From Piscibacillus halophilus (lineage in GTDB: Bacteria; Bacillota; Bacilli; Bacillales; Alkalibacillaceae): a stretch of 34,449 nucleotides of DNA. The stretch covers positions 1 to 34,449 of the forward strand of contig NZ_FOES01000029.1 of NCBI RefSeq assembly GCF_900110685.1, given 5' to 3'. How positions within the stretch are numbered: position 1 is the first letter of the stretch; the number at the start of each line of letters is the position of its first letter. Under the pieces are notes generated by a model, which ran no database searches, was not told the DNA's origin, and was given only the letters and a program-made list of their open reading frames with translations. The position numbers and the translations under genes were made by a program. Below are positions 1-7,129 of the stretch, piece after piece.

Positions 1-68
1 CCCTCACCTTCAAAGGATTTAGTAATATTAAACTCTTCTAAACCAGGGATAGAAATGTTAGAATACAT
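1..68 (-). CDS. Start of a probable ISL3-type transposase (partial)
   Basis: An ATG at 68 follows an AAAGGAG ribosome binding site about 11 bases upstream and opens a frame that leaves the window, giving 22 complete codons. The visible protein begins MYSNISIPGLEEFNITKSF. The 'PGLEE(F/V)-x-I-x-K' opening resembles the N-terminus of ISL3-family transposases of Bacillaceae, which continue into a Cys-rich zinc-binding region that lies outside the window here. The family call rests on that short stretch only; another IS family or an unrelated gene is possible. It sits next to a repeat element, which fits an accessory patch at the end of the conserved block. Confidence 0.4.
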   Translation of the reverse strand, partial: MYSNISIPGLEEFNITKSFEGE

Positions 69-164
69 AGTACACGCAACTCCTTTGTTTTTGTTTATTG
101 GTCTAAACAAATTCTAACAAATTAGGAGCTTGCGTGTTTTATTTTGGCTATATTCCCCTGAAAC

Positions 165-283
165 CCAGGTAGGCCTGACACTCCTGCGGGAGAAGCGAGC
201 CAGGCGAGACCCCACAGAACGTAACGTTAGTGGAGTTCGAGGAGGCTCGCGGATCGCCCGCGGAAAGGGAAGGCCTAACCTGG
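165..283. repeat. GC-rich nested palindromic repeat element
   Basis: The outer arms are CCAGGTAGGCCT at 165-176 and AGGCCTAACCTGG at 271-283, complementary apart from one extra base. Inside them CCTGCGGG (183-190) faces CCCGCGG (257-263), and GCGAGCC (195-201) faces GGCTCGC (244-250) exactly. The element is far richer in GC than its flanks. It resembles a dispersed, non-coding palindromic repeat that I associate with many Bacillaceae genomes, but copies elsewhere cannot be seen from this window. A 62-codon frame across it on the minus strand is composed of the repeat itself and is not called as a gene. Confidence 0.7.
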
Positions 284-365
284 AAGGTACCACTAAAAAC
301 ATATAGTGAATTATCAGAAAATAACCTTTACCCCAACAAATATTATAGAGCCAAATAAATTAGAT

Positions 366-405
366 ATAAAAAAAGCTCAATCCCTTGTGGTTAAAGGGAT
401 TGAGC
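366..405 (-). terminator. Terminator of the tRNA unit
   Basis: GCTCAATCCCTT (375-386) and AAGGGATTGAGC (394-405) form a perfect 12-bp stem. On the minus strand a run of seven T follows (368-374). It lies 12 bases past the 3' end of the tRNA-Arg gene. Confidence 0.85.
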
Positions 406-417
406 ATATTGTTATAA

Positions 418-494
418 TGGCGTCCCAGGAGAGATTCGAACTCCCGACCCACAGCTTAGAAGGCTGTTGCTCTATCCTGCTGAGCTACTGGGAC
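418..494 (-). tRNA. tRNA-Arg (anticodon TCT)
   Basis: The 77-base gene folds as a cloverleaf: acceptor arms GTCCCAG and CTGGGAC pair over 7 bp. The anticodon stem ACAGC/GCTGT encloses the loop CTTCTAA with anticodon TCT, which reads AGA. The T loop has the usual GTTCGAATC. Discriminator G and an encoded CCA (418-420) are present. It is the second gene of a two-tRNA unit, 22 bases after tRNA-Gly. Confidence 0.95.
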
Positions 495-516
495 ATTTAT
501 TTTTAAAAGCATAAAA

Positions 517-590
517 TGGAGCGGGTGATGGGAATCGAACCCACGACATCAGCTTGGAAGGCTGAGGTTTTACCACTAAACTACACCCGC
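517..590 (-). tRNA. tRNA-Gly (anticodon TCC)
   Basis: This 74-base gene has acceptor arms GCGGGTG and CACCCGC, anticodon stem TCAGC/GCTGA around the loop CTTCCAA (anticodon TCC, reading GGA), a GGTTCGATTCC T arm, discriminator T and encoded CCA (517-519). It is the first gene of the unit, about 78 bases downstream of a consensus promoter. Confidence 0.95.
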
Positions 591-667
591 ATATTTGATA
601 AAATATGCAACACTTGATTTAATTAACGCTTATGTATTAGCTTCGCTATCTGTTGCGGACAAAGATT

Positions 668-697
668 ATTATATAAAAGTTACCCGTAACATGTCAA
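668..697 (-). promoter_or_regulatory. Sigma-A promoter of the tRNA-Gly/tRNA-Arg unit
   Basis: On the minus strand TTGACA (697-692) and TATAAT (673-668) are both exact consensus hexamers, separated by 18 bases. A strong promoter of this type suits stable-RNA genes. It lies between the rdgB terminator and the tRNAs. Confidence 0.8.
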
Positions 698-712
698 CCA
701 TTCATGGAAAAA

Positions 713-747
713 TTATTTAAGAAACTGGGGGAATTTTCCCCAGTTTC
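713..747 (-). terminator. Terminator after rdgB
   Basis: GAAACTGGGG (721-730) pairs with CCCCAGTTTC (738-747) in a perfect 10-bp stem 5 bases past the rdgB stop. The bases that follow on the minus strand are T-rich but broken by A, so termination may be imperfect. Confidence 0.7.
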
Positions 748-751
748 CTTA

Positions 752-1342
752 TTAAAGATGAACTTTAATCTGTTCAATCATCTCATCCAAGGCACGACGG
801 CGATGACTTATCTGATTTTTTACTTCTGGTCCGAGCTCAGCTAAAGTTTGATTGTAGCCTTCTGGAATAAAAACTGGGTCATACCCGAAGCCTTCAGATC
901 CTTTTGCAGACTCTGCAATTTCACCTTCACATCGGCCTTCTACAACAATCGTCTCTTCTTCAGGTCTTGCATAAGCAATGACAGATACAAACGCTGCAGA
1001 GCGGTTATTGTTTCCATCTAAATTTTTAAGAAGTTTTTCTATGTTTTCTTCATCATTCTTATCTAAGCCAGCATAACGAGCTGAGTAAACACCAGGTTCA
1101 CCGTTTAAAGCGTCTACCGTTAACCCTGAGTCATCAGCCATGACAGGTACATTGTATCTTTTAGAATAAGTATCGGCTTTTAATCGTGCATTTTCTTCAA
1201 ACGTAGTTCCAGTCTCTTCAACGTCCTCTACATTTTCAAACGCGTCCATTAGACTTACCATTTGAATATTTAGTGATTTAAATAATTCTTGAAACTCTTT
1301 TACTTTACCTTGGTTTGTGGTAGTCACGTAAACTTGTTTCAT
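752..1342 (-). CDS. rdgB: XTP/dITP diphosphatase (RdgB/HAM1 family)
   Basis: This 196-aa protein hydrolyses non-canonical purine nucleoside triphosphates (ITP, dITP, XTP) to monophosphates, keeping damaged bases out of DNA and RNA. Family motifs are all present: TTNQGKVKEF at 8-17 (phosphate binding), ETGTTFEENA at 43-52, ADDSGL at 69-74 with the metal-binding and catalytic acidic pair D70-D71, GFGYDPVF at 151-158, and SHRRRAL at 179-185. The length is typical. An AAAGGGG ribosome binding site precedes the ATG. It starts 3 bases after the rph stop, so the two are co-transcribed, the same pair as rph-ysnA in B. subtilis. The ysnB phosphodiesterase that follows there is absent; the tRNA unit follows instead. 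Confidence 0.95.
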   Translation of the reverse strand: MKQVYVTTTNQGKVKEFQELFKSLNIQMVSLMDAFENVEDVEETGTTFEENARLKADTYSKRYNVPVMADDSGLTVDALNGEPGVYSARYAGLDKNDEENIEKLLKNLDGNNNRSAAFVSVIAYARPEEETIVVEGRCEGEIAESAKGSEGFGYDPVFIPEGYNQTLAELGPEVKNQISHRRRALDEMIEQIKVHL

Positions 1343-1345
1343 AAC

Positions 1346-2098
1346 CTATTCCCCTTTGTGTTCTCCAATTCTATTTGACAGCTCTCCAATTGCCTCTCTC
1401 TGATAATTAAATAATTCATTAATACCTTTTTGGGCTAACCTAATCAATTCATTTAATTGTTCAGGTGAGAATGTCGCTTCTTCTCCTGTTCCTTGTAACT
1501 CTACAAACTCATTTTGGTCGGTCATGACAATATTCATATCAACAGATGCCGTTGAATCCTCTTCATAACATAGATCTAGAATTGGCTCTCCCTCATCAGT
1601 TACTCCAACTGATGTAGCAGCTAAAAAATTCTTAATCGGCATCTCCTTAATTTTTTCTTCTTCTAATAACTTTCCGCATGCTAATACGACAGCGACAAAT
1701 GCACCAGTAATAGAAGCCGTGCGTGTGCCTCCATCAGCTTGAATGACATCACAATCTACCCAAATCGTTCTTTCTCCTATAAAATCTAAATCAATGACAG
1801 CTCTTAAAGCTCTTCCAATTAACCGTTGAATTTCCATCGTACGTCCAGATACTTTACCCTTTGAAGATTCACGGATATTTCGTTGCTCAGTGGCACGAGG
1901 AAGCATCGCGTATTCTGCTGTAATCCATCCTTTCCCTTGTCCACGCATAAAAGGAGGGACACGTTCTTCGACACTTGCATTACAGATAACTTTCGTTTCT
2001 CCTACAGAAATTAGAACAGATCCTTCTGGATGTTTTGTGAAATTGGTTGTAATCATTACATTTCTCAATTGTTCGGCAGTACGGCCGTCAGTACGCAT
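1346..2098 (-). CDS. rph: Ribonuclease PH
   Basis: RNase PH is a phosphorolytic 3'-5' exoribonuclease that trims tRNA 3' extensions and acts as a hexameric ring. At 250 aa it matches the family length. Visible signatures include [19 protein letters not shown] near 52-70, [16 protein letters not shown] near 85-100, [17 protein letters not shown] near 115-131 (phosphate-binding region), and [11 protein letters not shown] near the end. The start chosen is the ATG at 2098 (MRTDGR), with AGGAGG 7 bases ahead. The frame is open for 12 more codons upstream, but those lack a ribosome binding site and family similarity. It is co-transcribed with rdgB. In B. subtilis gerM lies between racE and rph; no such gene is present here. 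Confidence 0.95.
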   Translation of the reverse strand: MRTDGRTAEQLRNVMITTNFTKHPEGSVLISVGETKVICNASVEERVPPFMRGQGKGWITAEYAMLPRATEQRNIRESSKGKVSGRTMEIQRLIGRALRAVIDLDFIGERTIWVDCDVIQADGGTRTASITGAFVAVVLACGKLLEEEKIKEMPIKNFLAATSVGVTDEGEPILDLCYEEDSTASVDMNIVMTDQNEFVELQGTGEEATFSPEQLNELIRLAQKGINELFNYQREAIGELSNRIGEHKGE

Positions 2099-2183
2099 AA
2101 TATTCCTCCTGAAATAAATTAAAAATAACTGCAAAATTAGTCTATTCTATTTCTTCTTTTCTAATCACAACCCAAAGTATATC

Positions 2184-2222
2184 ATAAAAAAACTTATACC
2201 TCATTGCTCTGAAGTATAAGTT
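2184..2222 (-). terminator. Terminator after murI
   Basis: AACTTATAC (2191-2199) and GTATAAGTT (2214-2222) form a 9-bp stem 4 bases past the murI stop, followed on the minus strand by a T run. This separates the MarR-murI unit from rph-rdgB. Confidence 0.8.
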
Positions 2223-2226
2223 AAAC

Positions 2227-3036
2227 TTATGTCAACGTAATTTGTTTTAAAGAGGCACTTTTCAATTGAAAAATTTCCTCTTTAAGATGTTGAAATACAT
2301 TAAGACTACCTGTGGTCAAAATGACAGGCTCAGAATGTACCATATCTTGAGAATTATACATATTATAAAATGTTAATAAAGTACTAACTTCAAATCCCGT
2401 CTCCACTGCAGATGACAAGACCGTCACATTATTTCCTACAACTTTCTCAATTAACGATTGAATGATGGGGTAATGGGTACATCCGAGAATTAATGTATCA
2501 AGATCAGGGTGCTCATTAATAAATTCTAAACTTTCTTCAACCACCTTGATGGCATCTGATTCAATAAACTTCCCACTCTCTATTAAAGGAACAAATTTAG
2601 GGCACGCTACACCAGTTGTAGTTAAATTAGGCTTTATCCGTTTAAGAGCTAGTTCATATGCCTGACTTCGAATCGTATTTTCAGTACCAATGATCCCCAC
2701 GTGATTTGTTTGAGTTTGTTTAATGGCTGCTCTAGCCCCAGGCTCAATAACCCCTACTACTGGAATAGGTAAATGCTCTTTCAATTGCTCAAGCACTAAT
2801 GCAGTTGCTGTATTACAAGCAATAACCAGCATTTTAATATCAAACGTCATTAAATGGGTAACCATTTCCCACGTATATTGAATAACCTCTTCTTCCTGCT
2901 TAGACCCATAAGGGCACCTTAAAGTATCTCCTAAATAAATAAATTTCTCTTTAGGGAGTTGTCTTTTTAGTTCATGTAATACGGTTAATCCACCAACACC
3001 AGAATCAATTACACCTATTGGTCGTTCCAAGTTCAT
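2227..3036 (-). CDS. murI: Glutamate racemase
   Basis: MurI (RacE in B. subtilis) interconverts L- and D-glutamate to supply D-Glu for peptidoglycan. The 269-aa protein has the cofactor-independent racemase signature: DSGVGGLT at 11-18, catalytic Cys74 in ACNTATA, and the second catalytic Cys186 in LGCTHYP at 184-190. Length and order of motifs are normal. Its ATG overlaps the stop of the preceding MarR gene by 4 bases (ATGA), so translation is probably coupled. A ribosome binding site (GAGGAGA) lies inside the end of the MarR gene. A terminator follows directly. Confidence 0.96.
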   Translation of the reverse strand: MNLERPIGVIDSGVGGLTVLHELKRQLPKEKFIYLGDTLRCPYGSKQEEEVIQYTWEMVTHLMTFDIKMLVIACNTATALVLEQLKEHLPIPVVGVIEPGARAAIKQTQTNHVGIIGTENTIRSQAYELALKRIKPNLTTTGVACPKFVPLIESGKFIESDAIKVVEESLEFINEHPDLDTLILGCTHYPIIQSLIEKVVGNNVTVLSSAVETGFEVSTLLTFYNMYNSQDMVHSEPVILTTGSLNVFQHLKEEIFQLKSASLKQITLT

Positions 3037-3509
3037 TCTCCTCTATTCTTGTTGCTTGCATTTTCTTCATGTACCTTCATTTCATCGAACATTTTTGACA
3101 TTAGAATGTGTAAGGATTTAACTTCATCCTCAGAAAATGACTGTAAGACTTCTTGTAAATATAATTGCCTCTTTTCAATTACTTCATGAATAATCTCCTT
3201 ACCTTTATCAAGTAAATGAATACGTACCACACGACGATCTTTTGGGTCTCGGACACGTTCAATCAATTCATTTTTTTCCATACGATCGACCAAATCTGTC
3301 GTTGTGCTGAACGCTAAATACATTTTCTTAGAGAGTTCTCCAATCGTTAAGTCTCCCGAATCTTTTAACCATTGAAGAGCAATAAACTGAGGAGGAGTAA
3401 TTGGATAATGATCTAAAATTTCTCGACCTCTTTGTTTAATAATATGAGATATGTAGCGAATGCTTTTCTCTAACTCTGTTATCGTTTTAGCATCAATAGT
3501 AGAATGCAC
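3033..3509 (-). CDS. ysmB: MarR-family transcriptional regulator (YsmB-like)
   Basis: A 158-aa winged helix-turn-helix protein of the MarR family. The DNA-binding part spans about 36-100: LTIGELSKKMYLAFSTTTD is the recognition region, followed by the wing DPKDRRVVRIHL. It begins with GTG at 3509, 7 bases after a strong AGGAGG. The position upstream of glutamate racemase and next to gerE matches ysmB of B. subtilis. Its ligand and targets are not evident from sequence. The 4-base overlap with murI suggests the regulator and racemase are made together. Confidence 0.88.
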   Translation of the reverse strand: MHSTIDAKTITELEKSIRYISHIIKQRGREILDHYPITPPQFIALQWLKDSGDLTIGELSKKMYLAFSTTTDLVDRMEKNELIERVRDPKDRRVVRIHLLDKGKEIIHEVIEKRQLYLQEVLQSFSEDEVKSLHILMSKMFDEMKVHEENASNKNRGE

Positions 3510-3589
3510 AGGATTTCCTCCTTAAAAAAGTCTATGTTCATATTTTCACTTTTTTATAAGAAAAATTCAAGTATATCTATAGGATTGTC

Positions 3590-3636
3590 ATGCTAATTTA
3601 AAATATTAAAGGAACCGGCTATAAAACAGCCGGTTC
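3590..3636 (-). terminator. Terminator after gerE
   Basis: GAACCGGCT (3612-3620) and AGCCGGTTC (3628-3636) form a perfect 9-bp stem with a 7-base loop, 3 bases past the gerE stop. The minus-strand bases after it are AT-rich with short T runs. Confidence 0.75.
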
Positions 3637-3639
3637 AAA

Positions 3640-3864
3640 TTATAGCTGAATTTCACCAAGTCGTATTAATTCGACTACAGCTTGAGAACGCCCCTTGACT
3701 TGTAATTTTTGAATGGTGTTTGAAATATGATTTCGCACAGTTTTTTCAGAAATAAACAACTGCTCTGCTATTTCTTTAGTTGTCTTATCCTGCACAAGTA
3801 ATTCAAAAACTTCTCTTTCTCTTTTGGTCAATATATTGGTAGGACGATATTTTTTGCTATCCAA
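3640..3864 (-). CDS. gerE: Spore germination/coat regulator GerE
   Basis: GerE is a small LuxR-type DNA-binding protein that adjusts late mother-cell genes, including spore coat genes, during sporulation. The 74 residues are almost wholly the LuxR helix-turn-helix: LTKREREVFELL near 13-24, then TTKEIAEQLFISEKTVRNH near 29-47 and SQAVVELIRLGEIQL at the end. The length equals that of the B. subtilis protein. The start is TTG at 3864, with AGAGGAGGGG 7 bases upstream; no ATG is available. A good sigma-K promoter lies upstream, as expected for this regulator. It is monocistronic between a terminator and the thioesterase gene. Confidence 0.95.
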   Translation of the reverse strand: MDSKKYRPTNILTKREREVFELLVQDKTTKEIAEQLFISEKTVRNHISNTIQKLQVKGRSQAVVELIRLGEIQL

Positions 3865-3929
3865 ACGGTAACCCCTCCTCTGTTAAAGAGTGAGCTACTT
3901 GTTCCTTATGAGGAATTACTTAGTCATGA

Positions 3930-3958
3930 TAGTTTATGAAAAAAAACCGATTTTGGTT
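3930..3958 (-). promoter_or_regulatory. Candidate sigma-K promoter of gerE
   Basis: On the minus strand AACC (3958-3955) matches the sigma-K -35 consensus mACm. After 16 bases comes CATAAACTA (3938-3930), which matches the -10 CATAnnnTA in every fixed position. The implied transcript start is about 55-60 bases before the gerE TTG codon. gerE is transcribed by sigma-K RNA polymerase in B. subtilis. Confidence 0.7.
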
Positions 3959-3969
3959 CAAACAATTAA

Positions 3970-4434
3970 CTACATATTCACAGATTCACTATATAAGTTA
4001 AGTTTTTCTCTCTGTTGATCGTTAATTGGAACGGGTTTACCCGTTTTTGGATTGATTTGAATGACTTTCCCTCTAGCTGTTAAACATAAATCATTATTCT
4101 GATTTATCCCCATATAATGTATGTCAATTGAACTATTTCCGATTTCGGCTACCTTTACATAAATAGAAAGGGTATCACCGAAAAAAACTTGCTTGATGTA
4201 ATCACATTGTAAATCTCCTACGACAGGCACTTTTGCTTGCGCTTCTGCTAAATTACCAAATAAATCTATTTTATCAAAAAATTTAATCCTTGCTTCTTCG
4301 AAATAAATAAAAGGTGATACATTATTCATATGACCAAACATATCCGTCTCGGAAAAACGAATTTCTACTGAAGTTGAAAATTTAAAACTTGATCTCCACT
4401 CTGTTAAGTCTTGAATGTAATTAGGTAATCTCAT
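3970..4434 (-). CDS. ysmA: Hotdog-fold acyl-CoA thioesterase (YsmA, YbgC/FadM-like)
   Basis: A 154-aa single-domain hotdog thioesterase expected to hydrolyse acyl-CoA thioesters. The family signature RFSETDMFGHMNNVSPFIYFEEAR is seen in pieces: ETDMFGHMNN at 29-38 carries the catalytic Asp31, and FEEAR follows. The ATG at 4434 is chosen because GGAGG lies 8 bases upstream; a TTG five codons earlier overlaps that site. It lies between gerE and sdhB as in B. subtilis. A perfect AT-rich palindrome sits just upstream. The physiological substrate cannot be told from sequence. Confidence 0.88.
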   Translation of the reverse strand: MRLPNYIQDLTEWRSSFKFSTSVEIRFSETDMFGHMNNVSPFIYFEEARIKFFDKIDLFGNLAEAQAKVPVVGDLQCDYIKQVFFGDTLSIYVKVAEIGNSSIDIHYMGINQNNDLCLTARGKVIQINPKTGKPVPINDQQREKLNLYSESVNM

Positions 4435-4452
4435 GAATGATACCTCCAATTA

Positions 4453-4480
4453 TATAAAATGAATAATTATTCATTTTATA
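4453..4480. promoter_or_regulatory. 28-bp perfect AT-rich palindrome before ysmA
   Basis: The half-site TATAAAATGAATAA (4453-4466) is followed immediately by its exact reverse complement (4467-4480). It lies 19 bases before the ysmA start codon and just after the sdhB terminator. The core resembles but does not match the FadR box, since the TGAAT half-sites are closer together (4 bases apart instead of 8). It may be an operator or part of an RNA hairpin. Confidence 0.5.
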
Positions 4481-4514
4481 TTTTAAATTAGGGGCTGACA
4501 ATTATGTCAGCCCC
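4480..4514 (-). terminator. Terminator of the sdh operon
   Basis: GGGGCTGACA (4491-4500) and TGTCAGCCCC (4505-4514) form a 10-bp stem with a 4-base loop, 24 bases past the sdhB stop. The bases after it on the minus strand are AT-rich. Confidence 0.8.
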
Positions 4515-4538
4515 TGTTCATGGTTATAATCATATAGA

Positions 4539-5306
4539 TTAATATTGATAGTCACTTCCGAAGAAGTTCTTAAATGAATTAACAGTCGCTTCACGGTTAA
4601 GTGCTGCAATTGATGTTGTAAGTGGAATACCTTTCGGACAAGCTTGTACACAGTTTTGTGAATTACCACAATTCTGTAGTCCGCCATCACCTGTTACAGC
4701 ATCCATACGCTCAGCTTTATGCATAGAGCCGTTTGGAGTTGAATTGTGTAAACGGACTTGAGATAAAGCAGCAGGACCGATAAAGTTGGATTTGCTGTTA
4801 ACGTTCGGGCAAGCTTCTAAACATACGCCACAAGTCATACATTTAGATAGTTCATAAGCCCATTGACGTTTAGTTTCAGGCATTCTTTCTCCAGGTCCTA
4901 AGTCATGAGTACCATCAATTGGAGTCCATGCCTTAACTTTCTTAAGTGAGTCAAACATACGGCTACGATCAACAGCTAAGTCACGAATAACAGGGAATGT
5001 ATCCATTGGAGTTAATCGAATCGGTTGCTCTAATTGATCAACTAGTGCCGTACAAGACTGTCTTGGTTTGCCATTAATGTTCATTGAACATGCGCCACAA
5101 ACTTCCTCAAGACAACCCATTTCCCAATGTACAGGTGTTGTCTGCTCTCCCTTAGCATTAACAGGATTACGTCTAATTTCCATTAATGCAGAAATAACGT
5201 TCATATTTCGTCTGTAGGGAATTTCAAACTCTTCTTCATAAGACTGAGAGTCCGGGCTGTCTTGACGCTGAATAATCAATCTGATCGTTCTATTTTCTTC
5301 AGCCAT
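4539..5306 (-). CDS. sdhB: Succinate dehydrogenase iron-sulfur subunit
   Basis: SdhB passes electrons from the flavoprotein to the membrane anchor in complex II. The 255-aa protein has all cluster ligands: C65, C70, C73 and C85 for the [2Fe-2S] centre, and C156, C159, C162, C166, C213, C219 and C223 for the two C-terminal centres. An N-terminal ferredoxin domain covers about 8-110 and a helical ferredoxin domain about 145-240. Third gene of the sdhCAB operon, 16 bases after sdhA, with an AAAGGGGG ribosome binding site. Length matches the 253-aa B. subtilis protein. Confidence 0.97.
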   Translation of the reverse strand: MAEENRTIRLIIQRQDSPDSQSYEEEFEIPYRRNMNVISALMEIRRNPVNAKGEQTTPVHWEMGCLEEVCGACSMNINGKPRQSCTALVDQLEQPIRLTPMDTFPVIRDLAVDRSRMFDSLKKVKAWTPIDGTHDLGPGERMPETKRQWAYELSKCMTCGVCLEACPNVNSKSNFIGPAALSQVRLHNSTPNGSMHKAERMDAVTGDGGLQNCGNSQNCVQACPKGIPLTTSIAALNREATVNSFKNFFGSDYQY

Positions 5307-5322
5307 CTGTATTTACCCCCTT

Positions 5323-7080
5323 TTATTTCGATTTAGAATAGTCACGCTTACGAGGTTCGATTAATGATGTATCAACCTCTTCATAAGTAATATCTGGACC
5401 ATTCTTCTCTGGGTTAAAGGTTGCCTTAGTAGTCTTTAACCATTCTTCATCGTTACGCTCAGGGAATTCTGGTTTGAAATGAGCACCACGACTTTCATTA
5501 CGATTATAAGCTCCTTGAGTAATAACTCGTGCTAACTGAAGCATATCTTGAAGTTGACGTGTAAACATAACACTTTGATTGCTCCATCTTGAAGTATCGG
5601 CAATGTTGATGTCTTTCCAGCGTTCCATGAGCTCTACAATCTTCTCATCAGTTTTCTTCAGTTTTTCGTTTTCACGAACAACTGTCACGTTATCTGTCAT
5701 CCATTCACCAAGTTCACGGTGTAATTTATAAGGGTTCTCACTACCAGAAGTCATATTCATGAGATTTTCAAACTTCTCTTCTTCTTCTTTAAGTTTTTCT
5801 TCAAATAAAGAAGATGTTTGATCTTCTGCTAACTCATCTAAACCTTCAATGTATTTAACTGCGTTAGGGCCAGCTACCATACCACCATAGATACATGATA
5901 GTAATGAGTTAGCACCTAGTCGGTTAGCTCCGTGAATAGAGTAATCTACCTCTCCAGCCGCAAATACACCAGGGATATTTGTCATTTGATCAAAGTCAAC
6001 CCATAATCCACCCATTGAGTAGTGAACGGCAGGGAAAATCTTCATAGGTACTTTACGTGGGTCTTCACCAACGAATTTCTCATAAATTTCAATGATTCCA
6101 CCTAGCTTAACATCTAATTCCTTAGGATCTTTATGCGATAAGTCTAGGTAAACCATATTTTCACCGTTAATACCTAATTTTTGATTGACACAAACATCAA
6201 AAATTTCACGTGTTGCAATATCACGTGGTACTAAGTTACCGTATGCAGGATATTTCTCTTCTAAGAAATACCAAGGCTTACCGTCTTTGTAAGTCCATAC
6301 ACGACCACCTTCACCACGTGCAGACTCACTCATTAAACGAAGTTTGTCATCTCCAGGAATCGCAGTTGGGTGAATTTGAATAAATTCACCGTTCGCATAA
6401 GCAGCACCTTGCTGATAAAGTCGAGCAGCTGCAGAACCTGTGTTAATGACAGAGTTAGTAGATTTTCCGAAGATAATTCCCGGTCCACCTGTTGCAATAA
6501 TCACAGCGTCTGCTTTAAAAGCTCTCATCTCATGAGAACTTAAATCTTGTGCAATGACTCCGCGAGAGCGACCATCTTCGTCTAGGATCGTAGAGATAAA
6601 TTCCCATCCTTCATATTTTGTAACTAACCCATTTGCTTCTTGACGACGTACTTGCTCGTCTAAAGCGTAAAGTAATTGTTGTCCAGTCGTCGCACCAGCA
6701 AATGCTGTACGGTGGTGTTGAGTACCACCAAAACGACGGAAATCTAATAAACCTTCAGGTGTACGGTTAAACATAACACCCATACGTTCTAACATATGAA
6801 TAATGCCCGGAGCGGCTTCACACATAGCTTTTACTGGAGGTTGGTTCGCTAAGAAGTCCCCTCCATATACCGTATCGTCAAAGTGTTCCCAAGGTGAATC
6901 ACCTTCACCTTTTGTATTAACAGCACCGTTAATACCACCTTGTGCACAAACGGAGTGAGAACGCTTAACTGGAACAAGTGAAATTAAATCGACGTGAACA
7001 CCAGCTTGAGCAACTTCAATTGTTGCCATTAGACCAGCTAATCCACCGCCCACAATAACGACATTTTTGTTACTACTCAT
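5323..7080 (-). CDS. sdhA: Succinate dehydrogenase flavoprotein subunit
   Basis: SdhA oxidises succinate to fumarate using covalently bound FAD. The 585-aa protein starts with the dinucleotide-binding motif VIVGGGLAGLMA (8-19). His42 in KRSHSVCAQGG is the expected FAD attachment residue. The substrate-site loops HRTAFAG, SARGEGGRVW and the capping-domain arginine region are present, and GANRLGANSLL lies near the FAD site. Length is within a residue of the B. subtilis subunit. It lies 49 bases after sdhC and 16 before sdhB in one operon. Confidence 0.97.
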   Translation of the reverse strand: MSSNKNVVIVGGGLAGLMATIEVAQAGVHVDLISLVPVKRSHSVCAQGGINGAVNTKGEGDSPWEHFDDTVYGGDFLANQPPVKAMCEAAPGIIHMLERMGVMFNRTPEGLLDFRRFGGTQHHRTAFAGATTGQQLLYALDEQVRRQEANGLVTKYEGWEFISTILDEDGRSRGVIAQDLSSHEMRAFKADAVIIATGGPGIIFGKSTNSVINTGSAAARLYQQGAAYANGEFIQIHPTAIPGDDKLRLMSESARGEGGRVWTYKDGKPWYFLEEKYPAYGNLVPRDIATREIFDVCVNQKLGINGENMVYLDLSHKDPKELDVKLGGIIEIYEKFVGEDPRKVPMKIFPAVHYSMGGLWVDFDQMTNIPGVFAAGEVDYSIHGANRLGANSLLSCIYGGMVAGPNAVKYIEGLDELAEDQTSSLFEEKLKEEEEKFENLMNMTSGSENPYKLHRELGEWMTDNVTVVRENEKLKKTDEKIVELMERWKDINIADTSRWSNQSVMFTRQLQDMLQLARVITQGAYNRNESRGAHFKPEFPERNDEEWLKTTKATFNPEKNGPDITYEEVDTSLIEPRKRDYSKSK

Positions 7081-7129
7081 TATGTTGTTTCACTCCCTTA
7101 TCAATCCGATTTACGATTTTAATCGATCA

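Noticed and set aside
114-302. 62-codon ORF on the minus strand
   Set aside because: It is made of the GC-rich palindrome (165-283); its Arg/Pro-rich sequence reflects the repeat and it lacks a ribosome binding site.
306-506. 66-codon ORF on the plus strand
   Set aside because: It runs through the tRNA terminator and the antisense of tRNA-Arg.
4453-4480. Canonical FadR box before ysmA
   Set aside because: The TGAAT and ATTCA half-sites are 4 bases apart rather than 8, so the site does not fit the FadR consensus.
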